Source: Dehalococcoidia bacterium (GTDB taxonomy: Bacteria; Chloroflexota; Dehalococcoidia; Tepidiformales; Tepidiformaceae). Taken from it: a stretch of 45,566 nucleotides of DNA. The stretch spans positions 1 to 45,566 of the forward strand of contig JAGQHB010000069.1 of assembly GCA_020432045.1 (NCBI GenBank), written 5' to 3'. The notes beneath the pieces were generated by a model, which worked only from the letters and a program-made list of their open reading frames with translations, did no database searches and was not told where the DNA came from. The position numbers and the translations under genes are program-made. This document shows, one piece after another, positions 8,920 to 16,582 of the stretch; positions within the stretch are counted from its first letter, which is position 1, and each line of letters begins with the position of its first letter.

Positions 8920-9429
8920 TTAATTCTGCGCGTGGTGGCCGTTTCGCTTCGGGCAGACGTGGCCGCTCGGGTCCATCGGGCCAGTACACAGCGGGCAGGG
9001 TGGCCGGCCAGCTGCCACCACCGTCGTGATGTGCGATCGCAACTCTGCTCCACGTTCATACGCGAACGAAATCGAAATCGCCTGGCCCTCGCCCTCGTTC
9101 CCGGGCGCGCCGATCACCACGATCTCGCGGCGCTCACGGTCCACGCCCATCGACAGCTGGCCCAATCGGTAGTCGATATCCGCTTTCAGCGGGAACACCG
9201 GCTCTGGCTCCGCGTCATCAGGTCGCCACGGAGGGACCTCGATCCCCTCATCGTTCAGCACCGTTTCGATGGCGTCGCCCAGCGCAATCAGCTGCTCTTT
9301 TTCCAGCCACAGCATGGCGCTTCGGCCGTCCTCGGCCATCGCCTTCAGACGGAACCGGCGCTGGCCCGGGATGCCGACAGCTTCGGCGCCAACGAAGATC
9401 ACCGGCCCAAACGGTTCTGGATCTGCCAT
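8920..9429 (-). CDS. DUF3090 family protein
   Basis: 169 residues, matching in pattern the DUF3090 family that is common in Actinobacteria and Chloroflexota and has no established function. The core has FVGAEAVGIPGQRRFRLKA, a block on WLEKEQLIALGDAI, and a beta-rich middle. The C-terminus is a small zinc-ribbon-like tail with cysteines and histidines in the order CPLC, GHVCP and NGHH. No signal peptide or membrane segment. The ATG at 9427-9429 has no Shine-Dalgarno and is preceded by TAGGAT at exactly 6 bp, predicting a leaderless mRNA. It is divergent from the WYL regulator gene across 122 bp holding a perfect palindrome. In other genomes the family is often near a histidine-phosphatase-like gene, which is absent here. 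Confidence 0.88.
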   Translation of the reverse strand: MADPEPFGPVIFVGAEAVGIPGQRRFRLKAMAEDGRSAMLWLEKEQLIALGDAIETVLNDEGIEVPPWRPDDAEPEPVFPLKADIDYRLGQLSMGVDRERREIVVIGAPGNEGEGQAISISFAYERGAELRSHITTVVAAGRPPCPLCTGPMDPSGHVCPKRNGHHAQN

Positions 9430-9441
9430 GCATCGATCCTA
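9430..9441 (-). promoter_or_regulatory. -10 element of the DUF3090 gene, leaderless type
   Basis: The minus strand has TAGGAT at 9436-9441, then 6 bp, then the ATG. Transcription would start at or next to the A of the start codon. No -35 consensus is visible. Confidence 0.6.
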
Positions 9442-9477
9442 CGCGAGCACTCGCTTTCCGTCGTGGCTCGTACGAAT

Positions 9478-9494
9478 GCGACACGAGCTGTCGC
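9478..9494. promoter_or_regulatory. Palindrome between divergent genes, possible operator
   Basis: GCGACA, 5 bp, TGTCGC: a perfect 6-bp inverted repeat in the 122-bp region between the DUF3090 gene and the divergent WYL-regulator gene. It lies about 49-65 bp upstream of the predicted DUF3090 transcription start. WYL-family regulators often control their own or the divergent gene, so this is a reasonable binding site, by inference only. Confidence 0.4.
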
Positions 9495-9551
9495 GTTCTT
9501 GTGCGATGGTTCCGCTCCCGCGAACAATACCCGTGCAGAAGGAACGGTTGA

Positions 9552-10523
9552 ATGACAGAGCAGGTTCGTCGCGCCACTCGCCTCGTCGAGATCGAGCGTA
9601 GGCTGCGCAGTAATCCGCGGGGGCTGAGCGTTCGCGAACTCGCCGAAATGCTCGGATACAGCGCCCGCACCATTCAACGCGACATCAACGTCCTCGAAAG
9701 CGAACTTGGTGTCCCGCTCATGGAAGCCTCGGGCCGCCGATGGCGTCTTATGCCCGGTACCTCCCCGATCGGCGCCGTCCGGTTCTCAATCCACGAAGCC
9801 AGGGCCGTCTACCTCGCTACCCGCCTCTTCCTTCGCCACGCCGACGAGCGCGATCCCGATGGCATCTCCGCCCTCGACAAGCTCGCAGACGCTCTCCCAC
9901 CCGGCCTCGGCAGATTCGTGCGCGATGCTGCCGATGAGCTCCGCGACCGGCCCGCCAACGCTGCCCACACCGAGCACATCCGCGTCCTCACGACCGCCTG
10001 GGCTGACTCCCGCCGCGTCGAATTGCATTACCGTTCGGCCGCCCATCGCAATGTGCGCCAGACCATGCTTGATCCCTACCTCTTGGAACCCAGTGCTACC
10101 GGTGCCGCCACCTACGTCTACGGGTATAGCGAAGTGCATCACGCCCTTCGCACCTTTAAGATTGACCGCATCGCGGAGGCCCACCTTACTGACGAAGTCT
10201 TCACGCCTCCCGATGTCGCTGAGCTTAGGGCGCGGATCGCCACCAGCTGGGGCGGGACCGTCGTTGGTGACGATCAATTCGATGTTGTCCTCGAATTCAG
10301 CGCAGAAGTCGCGTCCCGAGTCGCCGAAACCAACTGGCACCGCTCCCAGAGGCTTACGCCGGTCGACGATGGCCGCCTCCGGTTCGAGGTTCGCCTCCCC
10401 AGTCTCCTCGAGTTCGTCCCGTGGGTGCGTAGCTGGGGCGACGCCGTGCTCGTAGTCGCCCCTCCCGAGCTCCGGGACGACGTTGCCACCTCCATGCGCC
10501 GTGCGTCCGCGCTCTACAACTGA
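9552..10523 (+). CDS. WYL-domain transcriptional regulator (DeoR/YafY type)
   Basis: 323 residues. The N-terminal winged helix-turn-helix (about 7-66) contains LSVRELAEMLGYSARTIQRD, the recognition-helix block of HTH_11/DeoR-like regulators. The middle and C-terminus match a WYL domain (about 140-215, with RRVELHYRSA and LDPYLLEP) followed by the WYL C-terminal extension. WYL domains sense small ligands or nucleic acids, and single proteins of this kind are usually local repressors. The ATG at 9552 is preceded by AAGGAA as ribosome binding site. It is divergent from the DUF3090 gene and 46 bp upstream of the Xaa-Pro peptidase gene, which has its own -10 box. The target genes are not shown by the sequence; the divergent gene is the first candidate. 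Confidence 0.9.
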   Translation: MTEQVRRATRLVEIERRLRSNPRGLSVRELAEMLGYSARTIQRDINVLESELGVPLMEASGRRWRLMPGTSPIGAVRFSIHEARAVYLATRLFLRHADERDPDGISALDKLADALPPGLGRFVRDAADELRDRPANAAHTEHIRVLTTAWADSRRVELHYRSAAHRNVRQTMLDPYLLEPSATGAATYVYGYSEVHHALRTFKIDRIAEAHLTDEVFTPPDVAELRARIATSWGGTVVGDDQFDVVLEFSAEVASRVAETNWHRSQRLTPVDDGRLRFEVRLPSLLEFVPWVRSWGDAVLVVAPPELRDDVATSMRRASALYN

Positions 10524-10557
10524 CCGCTCGAACTACCGTGGCCGCCGGCCAGCACCG

Positions 10558-10569
10558 TAGACTTCACCT
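10558..10569 (+). promoter_or_regulatory. -10 element of the Xaa-Pro peptidase gene, leaderless type
   Basis: TAGACT at 10558-10563, then 6 bp, then the GTG start at 10570. No Shine-Dalgarno precedes the GTG and no -35 consensus is visible. Confidence 0.6.
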
Positions 10570-11964
10570 GTGGATTCAGCCTCACCCAGTCTTCGTGCTC
10601 GCCGCGATCGCATCGCCCGGACCTGGTCCGGCGAACATAGCGGTCCCACCGTCGTCGCATCCGGCCTCCCCGTGGCCATAGCCGGAACCGACCAGTATCA
10701 CGACTTTCACGCCCACCCCGACTTCGCCTATCTCTCTGGGGCCGCGTATCCGGGTTCCGTTCTTGCGTTCGATCCCCGCGAAGGCTGGAACCTGTTCGTT
10801 CCGCTCGCCTCGATCGACGACCGCATCTGGGTTGGTGACGGCGAATCCCTTGAGGGAGCTGCGACGACCACCGGCATCGAGCGACCAAGACCGCTGTCTG
10901 CCCTTGCCTCGTGGCTCGAATCGCATCGCGGCGAGCCGCTGGCCGTCCTCGGCAATCACGACATCCTTCAAGACGCCGCGGCCTACGGCATCCGTGGCTG
11001 GGCCCCACTCGAGCCGGAACTGGACGTTGAAGCCTCTGCCCGCCTCACCGAGCGCATCGCCGAGTCCCGCCGCACGAAAGACCCTTCCGAACTCTCGCGG
11101 ATGCGCGCCGCCGCGAATGCTACCGCCGCTGGCCACCGCGCTGCATTCCGCCTTGCCCGCCCCGGCATGACCGAACGCGCCCTCCAGGTCGAGGTCGAAG
11201 CAGAATTCTTTCGGAACGGCGCGGCCCGCACCGCCTACGGCTCCATCGTTGGCGGCGGCCCGAATGGAGCCGTCCTCCACTTCAGCCCCACGGCCCGTCC
11301 CTTTGCCGATGGCGAGATCGTCCTCATGGATGCCGCAGCCGAATACGAAGGGTACGCCGCCGATGTTACCCGGACGTTCCCGGTAGGCGAACGCTTTTCC
11401 GGTATCCAGCGCGACCTATACGCCCTCGTCCTCGGCGTCCAACAGCAGGCCGTCCATGACGCCCGGCCTGGCGTCGAATACCGCGACCTCCACCTCGCCG
11501 CCTCGCTCCGGATCGCGGAAGGGCTCGTCAGCCTCGGTATCCTCCGTGGCTCGCCGGCTGATCTCGTCGAACAGGATGTCCATGCGCTCTTCTTCCCTCA
11601 TGGTCTCGGTCACATGCTCGGCCTTGCCACCCACGATGCCGGCGGCTGTCTCGCCGGGCGCACCCCCAGCGACCGCTTTGGCTTGAAATGGCTCCGCGCC
11701 GATCTCCCCCTCCAGCCCGGACACGTCGTCACCATCGAGCCCGGTGTCTACTTCATCCGTGCGCTGCTCACCGACCCGTTCCGCCGCAGCCGCTATGCCT
11801 CGCAGGTTAACTGGGACATGGTCGAACAGATGCTCGACTTCGGCGGTATTCGCATCGAGGACGATGTGCTCGTTACAGCCGACGGTCCCGAAATGCTCAC
11901 AGCTTCTATCCCTCGTGAACTCGAAGAGATCGAAGAACTTCGCCGGGAGGGCCTCCGAGGATGA
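10570..11964 (+). CDS. Xaa-Pro aminopeptidase/dipeptidase, M24B family
   Basis: 464 residues. An N-terminal AMP_N-like domain (about 1-165, including HPDFAYLSGAAYPGSVLAF) is followed by the pita-bread M24 catalytic domain. The dinuclear metal ligands can be read: D254 (LMDAAAEYEGY), D265 (ADVTRTFPVG), H348 (HGLGHMLGL), E390 (IEPGVYF) and E430 (GGIRIEDD). This fits the Xaa-Pro aminopeptidase (PepP) or prolidase branch, which cleaves bonds next to proline. The GTG start is supported by the TAGACT box 6 bp before it. Its stop overlaps the start of the DPP-IV-type gene (ATGA), so the two proline-handling peptidases are made together. PepP versus PepQ specificity is uncertain. Confidence 0.92.
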   Translation: MDSASPSLRARRDRIARTWSGEHSGPTVVASGLPVAIAGTDQYHDFHAHPDFAYLSGAAYPGSVLAFDPREGWNLFVPLASIDDRIWVGDGESLEGAATTTGIERPRPLSALASWLESHRGEPLAVLGNHDILQDAAAYGIRGWAPLEPELDVEASARLTERIAESRRTKDPSELSRMRAAANATAAGHRAAFRLARPGMTERALQVEVEAEFFRNGAARTAYGSIVGGGPNGAVLHFSPTARPFADGEIVLMDAAAEYEGYAADVTRTFPVGERFSGIQRDLYALVLGVQQQAVHDARPGVEYRDLHLAASLRIAEGLVSLGILRGSPADLVEQDVHALFFPHGLGHMLGLATHDAGGCLAGRTPSDRFGLKWLRADLPLQPGHVVTIEPGVYFIRALLTDPFRRSRYASQVNWDMVEQMLDFGGIRIEDDVLVTADGPEMLTASIPRELEEIEELRREGLRG

Positions 11965-14096
11965 TATCCCCGTTTGAACGACTGACCATCGAACAGGTTG
12001 CTCACTTCCCCCGCCCCGGCACCGTTATCCCCGGCAACCACCAGTTCACACCGGGTGGCGATGCACTCACGTATCTGTTCAGCCCGGAAGGCAGCCTCGC
12101 TCGTGGTCTCTGGCGGTATGACATCGCCACCGGCTCCCGGACGCTGCTCGCGGGCCCCCCACCGCACCGCCAGCTTACGCGTGACGAAGAACTCCGCCGT
12201 GAGCGCCTTCGCCTCCGCGAAGAAGGCGTCACTGGCTACGCCTTTGCGCGCAAAGCAGAACTCGAAACGCTCATCGTGCCTTCACCATTGGGCGTTCGCG
12301 TCAGCATCGGCGGCGGGCCATTCGTCGACCTGCCCGCCACCGCCGGTGCGATCGACCCGCAAGTCAGCCCCGATGGCCGCTCCGTCGCCTTCGTTCGTGA
12401 CGGCGATCTCCGTGTCGCCTCCATCTTTGGCGGTGAAGCCATCCGCCTCACCTTCGATGCCACCGACGGCGTCACAAACGGTCTTGCCGAGTTCATCGCC
12501 CAGGAAGAACTCGACCGCGACCACGGATTCTGGTGGGCGCCCGATAGTCGCCGCATCGCCTTTGTTCGCGCTGACAGTCGTGACATCCCGAACTTCCCCA
12601 TCGTGCACCAGGGCCTCGCGGTGGTGGACATCGAGAACCATCGCTACCCTTTCGCGGGAGCTGCCAACGCGAAGCTCCAGCTTGCCGTGGTCGATCTCGA
12701 ATCGCAGCAAGTCTCGTTCCTGGACCTCGGTCCGGATCCCGATATCTATCTCGCCCGCGTCAACTGGCGCCCGGACGGCGTGCTCACCGCCCAGGTCCTC
12801 TCCCGCGACCAGAAGGAACTCGCCCTGGCCGCATTCCTCCCGCACGGTCCGGCCATTCTCCTGCACGAACGAAGTGAGCCCTGGTACAACCTGCACCACG
12901 ATCTACGCTTCCTCGAATCCGGTGAATTCATCTGGTCGAGTGAGCGTACTGGCTACCGTCACCTCGAACTCCGGGATAGTTTCGGCACGCTTGTCCGCCA
13001 GCTTACGGCTGGCCCATGGGTCGTCACCGGACTCCTCGGCGTCGATGAGTCCCGCCGCCTCGCCTACTTCCAGTCCACACAGGAGTCTCCGGTCGAACGC
13101 CAGCTCTACCGTGTCTCACTGGACGGCGGCCAGCCCGAACAGCTCACCCACGAGCCTGGCTGGCACGCTGGCGTCCTCTCAAAGGATGGCAACCGCCTCC
13201 TCGATATTCACTCATCTCGTGGCCATGGTCCGGCAGTCACGCTTATCGACCTCCCAGCAGGCGCCCGCACCATCCTCTTTGCCAACGATGGCGCCAATGC
13301 TGAAAAGCTCGGCCTGCAGATCCCCGAAGTCGTTACCCTCGCTGCTCCCCAGGGCGATGAGCCGTTGTACGGCCTCGTCTATCTCCCTCCGCATCGCCAG
13401 CCGGGCGCGAAGTACCCGGTCGTCGTCTCAGTCTATGGTGGCCCCCACGCTCAGCGTGCCATTGATGAATGGTCCTCAACCGTCGACCTCCGCGCTCAGT
13501 ACCTGGCACAACGCGGGTTCGTCGTCTTCAAGCTCGACAACCGCGGCAGCGCCAATCGCGGACTCGCCTTCGAAGCCCCGCTCTACCTCGCCATGGGTGA
13601 CCCCGAGGTGGCCGACCAGGCTGCTGGCGTCCGCTGGCTCGGTGAGAACTACCACTACGCCGACACTTCGCGTGTCGGCATCTACGGCTGGAGCTACGGT
13701 GGATACATGACCCTCATGTGCATGGCGCGGGAGCCTGGCGTCTTTCACGCCGGGGTCGCCGGTGCACCAGTCACCCACTGGGACGGATACGACACCGCCT
13801 ACACCGAACGCTACATGTCTACTCCCCAGTCCCATCGCGAGGAGTACGAACTCAGCTCTGTCATGGCCCACCTCGGCGGGCTCACGGGGGATCTCCTCGT
13901 CGTCCACGGCATGATTGATGAGAACGTCCACTTCCGGCACACGGCCCGCCTTCTCGTCGAGATGGCCAGGCTTGGGAAGCATTGCGACACGCTCATCTAC
14001 CCGGAAGAGCGGCACATGCCCCGCGACCCGAAGGGCCTCGAAGACCACGAACGCCGCGTGCTCGGTTTCCTCGAAGAAAAGCTTCGCCCGTCCTGA
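11961..14096 (+). CDS. S9B prolyl oligopeptidase family, dipeptidyl peptidase IV-like
   Basis: 711 residues. The N-terminal two-thirds is a beta-propeller with DPP-IV features, including the paired glutamates E182-E183 in AEFIAQEELDRDHGFWW that hold the substrate N-terminus in DPP IV. The C-terminal alpha/beta-hydrolase has nucleophile S578 in GWSYGGY, D653 in GMIDENVHF and H685 in EERHMP. The expected activity is release of Xaa-Pro dipeptides from peptide N-termini. No signal peptide is seen, so it probably acts in the cytoplasm. The ATG overlaps the stop of the Xaa-Pro peptidase gene by 4 bp. Together the two could break down proline-containing peptides. Confidence 0.93.
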   Translation: MISPFERLTIEQVAHFPRPGTVIPGNHQFTPGGDALTYLFSPEGSLARGLWRYDIATGSRTLLAGPPPHRQLTRDEELRRERLRLREEGVTGYAFARKAELETLIVPSPLGVRVSIGGGPFVDLPATAGAIDPQVSPDGRSVAFVRDGDLRVASIFGGEAIRLTFDATDGVTNGLAEFIAQEELDRDHGFWWAPDSRRIAFVRADSRDIPNFPIVHQGLAVVDIENHRYPFAGAANAKLQLAVVDLESQQVSFLDLGPDPDIYLARVNWRPDGVLTAQVLSRDQKELALAAFLPHGPAILLHERSEPWYNLHHDLRFLESGEFIWSSERTGYRHLELRDSFGTLVRQLTAGPWVVTGLLGVDESRRLAYFQSTQESPVERQLYRVSLDGGQPEQLTHEPGWHAGVLSKDGNRLLDIHSSRGHGPAVTLIDLPAGARTILFANDGANAEKLGLQIPEVVTLAAPQGDEPLYGLVYLPPHRQPGAKYPVVVSVYGGPHAQRAIDEWSSTVDLRAQYLAQRGFVVFKLDNRGSANRGLAFEAPLYLAMGDPEVADQAAGVRWLGENYHYADTSRVGIYGWSYGGYMTLMCMAREPGVFHAGVAGAPVTHWDGYDTAYTERYMSTPQSHREEYELSSVMAHLGGLTGDLLVVHGMIDENVHFRHTARLLVEMARLGKHCDTLIYPEERHMPRDPKGLEDHERRVLGFLEEKLRPS

Positions 14097-14119
14097 CGGC
14101 ACGGTCCCGCCCTGTTCGC

Positions 14120-14148
14120 TATGCTCTCGCCACAACTTCCCTTGAAGG
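14120..14148 (+). promoter_or_regulatory. -10 box and ribosome binding site of the rhodanese gene
   Basis: TATGCT at 14120-14125 would give a leader of about 26 nt that contains GAAGG (14144-14148), 9 bp before the ATG at 14158. No clear -35 box is present. Confidence 0.4.
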
Positions 14149-14157
14149 TGCCGCTTT

Positions 14158-14991
14158 ATGGAATACGCACACCCCGAACTGCTCGCCGAGACCGATTGGC
14201 TTGCCGCTCACCTCGATGACCCTAACGTCCGCATCATCGACTGCGCCACGGTCGAAGCCTATCGCCGTGCCCATATCCCCGGCGCCATCCAACTGCCCGT
14301 GCACTATTACATTAAGGAGGAGGGCTCCGGGGGCGCCGACCACGGCACGTTCGTCATGCCTCCCGCCCAGTTCGAAGGCCTGATGGCCCAGCTCGGCATC
14401 TCCAACAACACGCTTGTTGTCACATACGACGACAACAACGCGCTCGTTGCCTCCCGCCTCTGGTGGGTCCTCAAGTTCTACGGCCACGACAACGTCAAAG
14501 TCCTCAACGGTGGCTGGCACCGTTGGCTGACCGAGGAGCGCCCCGTCACGTTCCACGCCGCCCGGCCGCCGGCCGGGACTTTCAAGGCGAAGCCCCGCCC
14601 GGAACTCATCGCCGACGCCGAGTATCTCAAGGCAAAGTACAGCGACCCGGGCGTCAGCGTCATGGATTGCCGCACCGATGGCGAATGGACCGGCTCCAAC
14701 AGTCGCGGCAACAAGCGCGTCGGCCATGTCCCGGGTGCCCACCATCTTGAGTGGGTCCGTTTCGTTAACCGCGACGACAGCCGCAAGTTCCTCTCAGCGG
14801 ACGAATGCCAGGCCCTCCTGGATGACGCGGGCATCACACGCGATAACGCGACGATTACCTACTGCCAGGGTGGAATCCGTGCAGCCCACGGCGCCTTCGT
14901 CCTCGAACTGCTTGGCTACGATGACATTCGCGTTTACGACGGGTCCATGCGCGACTGGGCAAATCGAGACGACACGCCGCTCGAGGTCTGA
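14158..14991 (+). CDS. Sulfurtransferase with two rhodanese domains
   Basis: 277 residues forming two rhodanese domains, the layout of thiosulfate/3-mercaptopyruvate sulfurtransferases. The N-terminal domain has PNVRIIDC, RRAHIPGAIQLPVHYY and LVVTYDDNN, and no catalytic cysteine in its loop. The C-terminal domain has SVMDCRTDGEW, KRVGHVPGAHHLEW and the active loop YCQGGIRA with the persulfide cysteine at C236. It moves sulfane sulfur from a donor such as thiosulfate to a thiol or cyanide. It lies upstream of a zinc-ribbon gene, and the SUF operon follows in the opposite direction; a supporting role in sulfur supply is possible but not shown. Confidence 0.9.
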   Translation: MEYAHPELLAETDWLAAHLDDPNVRIIDCATVEAYRRAHIPGAIQLPVHYYIKEEGSGGADHGTFVMPPAQFEGLMAQLGISNNTLVVTYDDNNALVASRLWWVLKFYGHDNVKVLNGGWHRWLTEERPVTFHAARPPAGTFKAKPRPELIADAEYLKAKYSDPGVSVMDCRTDGEWTGSNSRGNKRVGHVPGAHHLEWVRFVNRDDSRKFLSADECQALLDDAGITRDNATITYCQGGIRAAHGAFVLELLGYDDIRVYDGSMRDWANRDDTPLEV

Positions 14992-15080
14992 TCTGGCCCC
15001 GCGCGGCAGCTCCGGAACGGATTGGTAACGGCGGCTGTCTCCGGCTTCACTCCAAGCGGCCGCCTGTCGAACTGATTGCT

Positions 15081-15782
15081 ATGAAGGCGATGTCTGATGA
15101 GGCCTGGGTAGCGCGCCTCCGTGCCGCCTACGCCGAACATGGCAGTGATTTCGAATCCGCGCTCACGCCCGTGACCGCGGACAGACCGACCGCGGCTGAC
15201 GCAGCCACCCACGGGCCCTGCCCGTTCTGCGCCACGCATCCCCCACTGCAGACCTTTCCTTCGAATCTCGTCAACTCGGCGTCCACGCTCGCGTACTGCT
15301 CCGCCTGCTACGGTTTCTGGGTACCGGCGTCCGCGTTGTCGTCCGGCATCACGGCCGGCGCCGGCGATCACCCGGCCCTTCGGGCTGGACTGGCGCCCGC
15401 TCGCTGCCGCTCATGTTTCGGCTTCCTCATGCCAGATGGTCGCTGCGCAAAGTGCAAACAGGCCGTGCCTGCCTTCGATTGCCCCGAGTGCCGCACTCCC
15501 ATGGATCGGCGGTATGGCGATGGCGTCACACTTGACCACTGTCCAACCTGCGGTGGCACCTGGTTCGACATGGGCGAACTCGCGGCTGTCTTCGACATCG
15601 AAGACACGCCTTCGCTCGCGGAGCGTTACGCGGAACAGCGCGGCGCAGAATCCGCCGTCATGCTTGGGGGGCTTCTCGGCGTCGGGGCAGCTGGTCACAA
15701 CGAGTACGGGCAGCCAGGCCACGACAGCATCCTCTTCGCGGTGCTACAGGTCGTCGCTGGCCTGGTCCGTCTCCGCTTCTAA
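15081..15782 (+). CDS. Zinc-ribbon protein with TFIIB-like zinc finger
   Basis: 233 residues. Several paired cysteines form zinc ribbons: CPFC with CSAC, CRSC with CAKC, and CPEC with CPTCGG. The last one, in CPECRTPMDRRYG and HCPTCGGTWFDMGELA, is the zf-TFIIB type (PF13453). The C-terminal 40 residues are glycine-rich and hydrophobic (AVMLGGLLGVGAAGHN, ILFAVLQVVAGLVRL) and may touch a membrane. Function is unknown. The start is uncertain: ATG at 15081 or the in-frame ATG at 15090, neither with a strong ribosome binding site. It converges on the SUF operon, with 13 bp between stops. Confidence 0.82.
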   Translation: MKAMSDEAWVARLRAAYAEHGSDFESALTPVTADRPTAADAATHGPCPFCATHPPLQTFPSNLVNSASTLAYCSACYGFWVPASALSSGITAGAGDHPALRAGLAPARCRSCFGFLMPDGRCAKCKQAVPAFDCPECRTPMDRRYGDGVTLDHCPTCGGTWFDMGELAAVFDIEDTPSLAERYAEQRGAESAVMLGGLLGVGAAGHNEYGQPGHDSILFAVLQVVAGLVRLRF

Positions 15783-15795
15783 CGGGGGATGGCTC

Positions 15796-16116
15796 CTACC
15801 AGATCCCCAGCGACATCTTCACATCTTCGCTGGCCATCGTTCGCGGGTCCCATGGCGGGCTCCAGACGATATTCACATCCACGTCCTTCACGCCCGGGAG
15901 CTGCTTCAGCTTCGCGTACGCTTCTCCGCGGATGACGGGCCCAAGAGGGCATCCGGGACTGGTTAGCGTCATCGTCACGGTGACCATTCCCTCTTCCACC
16001 TCCACCCCGTAGACCAGCCCAAGGTCAACGATGCTGAGGTTGATTTCCGGGTCATTCACCTCCCAGAGCTTCCCCATCAGTTCCTCATGTGTTGGTGGTG
16101 GTGCTATCTCAGTCAT
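15796..16116 (-). CDS. sufT: SufT-type MIP18/DUF59 iron-sulfur protein
   Basis: 106 residues of the MIP18 (DUF59) family, which helps mature or insert iron-sulfur clusters. The block NDPEINLSIVDLGLVYGVEV is the family signature, and SPGCPLGP carries the conserved cysteine C56. It is the last gene of the SUF operon, 22 bp after sufU, with an AAAGGAA ribosome binding site. Operon position and length match the sufT found at the end of actinobacterial and Gram-positive suf operons. PaaD is a relative, but there are no phenylacetate genes here. Confidence 0.92.
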   Translation of the reverse strand: MTEIAPPPTHEELMGKLWEVNDPEINLSIVDLGLVYGVEVEEGMVTVTMTLTSPGCPLGPVIRGEAYAKLKQLPGVKDVDVNIVWSPPWDPRTMASEDVKMSLGIW

Positions 16117-16138
16117 TCTTGGTTCCTTTCCCGGCCGT

Positions 16139-16582
16139 TCAGCTGGCCGGAGCGAGTTCGTTGAGGCCTTGTTCGAGCACGTTCCACGAAAGCAACGCGC
16201 ATTTCACCCGCACCGGGAACTTGGCCACGCCGCGGAGCGCGTCGAGATCCCCGACGTCGTCCACCGGCTCGTCCCCTGTTTGTAGCATCGTCCGCACCGC
16301 GGCAGCGAGCTTCCGCGAGTCGTCGGCAGGCATACCCACTACGCGCTCGGCCAGCATCGAGCTGCTTGCCTGGCTGATCGAGCACCCCTCGCCGCGAAAC
16401 GCGACATCCACTATCCGCCCCTCTTCGACCACCAGGTCAATCGTCACCTCGTCTCCACAGACGGGGTTTGACCCGGAAAACGTCCCTGTTGGGTTCGGCA
16501 GCGTCCCTTTGTTCCGCGGGTCGCGAAAATGGTCGAGAATCACCTCACGGTAAAGCTCCTCAAGCGATGCGCCAGTCGTCAT
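16139..16582 (-). CDS. sufU: SufU, zinc-containing sulfur acceptor/scaffold protein
   Basis: 147 residues, IscU/SufU superfamily. It takes persulfide sulfur from SufS through a zinc-bound cysteine and hands it on. The ligands C42, D44 (VCGDEV), C67 (GEGCSIS) and C128 (VKCALLSW) can be seen, and the insertion between C67 and C128 that marks SufU versus IscU is present. The frame is open 43 codons further upstream, but the upstream part has no family similarity. The ATG at 16580-16582 overlaps the sufS stop by 4 bp, so that is the start. Zinc rather than an Fe-S cluster is expected from the family. Confidence 0.95.
   Translation of the reverse strand: MTTGASLEELYREVILDHFRDPRNKGTLPNPTGTFSGSNPVCGDEVTIDLVVEEGRIVDVAFRGEGCSISQASSSMLAERVVGMPADDSRKLAAAVRTMLQTGDEPVDDVGDLDALRGVAKFPVRVKCALLSWNVLEQGLNELAPAS

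Noticed and set aside
11998-13710. Long open frame (570 codons) in another frame of the S9 peptidase gene
   Set aside because: Serine/arginine/proline-rich translation without motifs. The S9B protein in the other frame has all catalytic residues.
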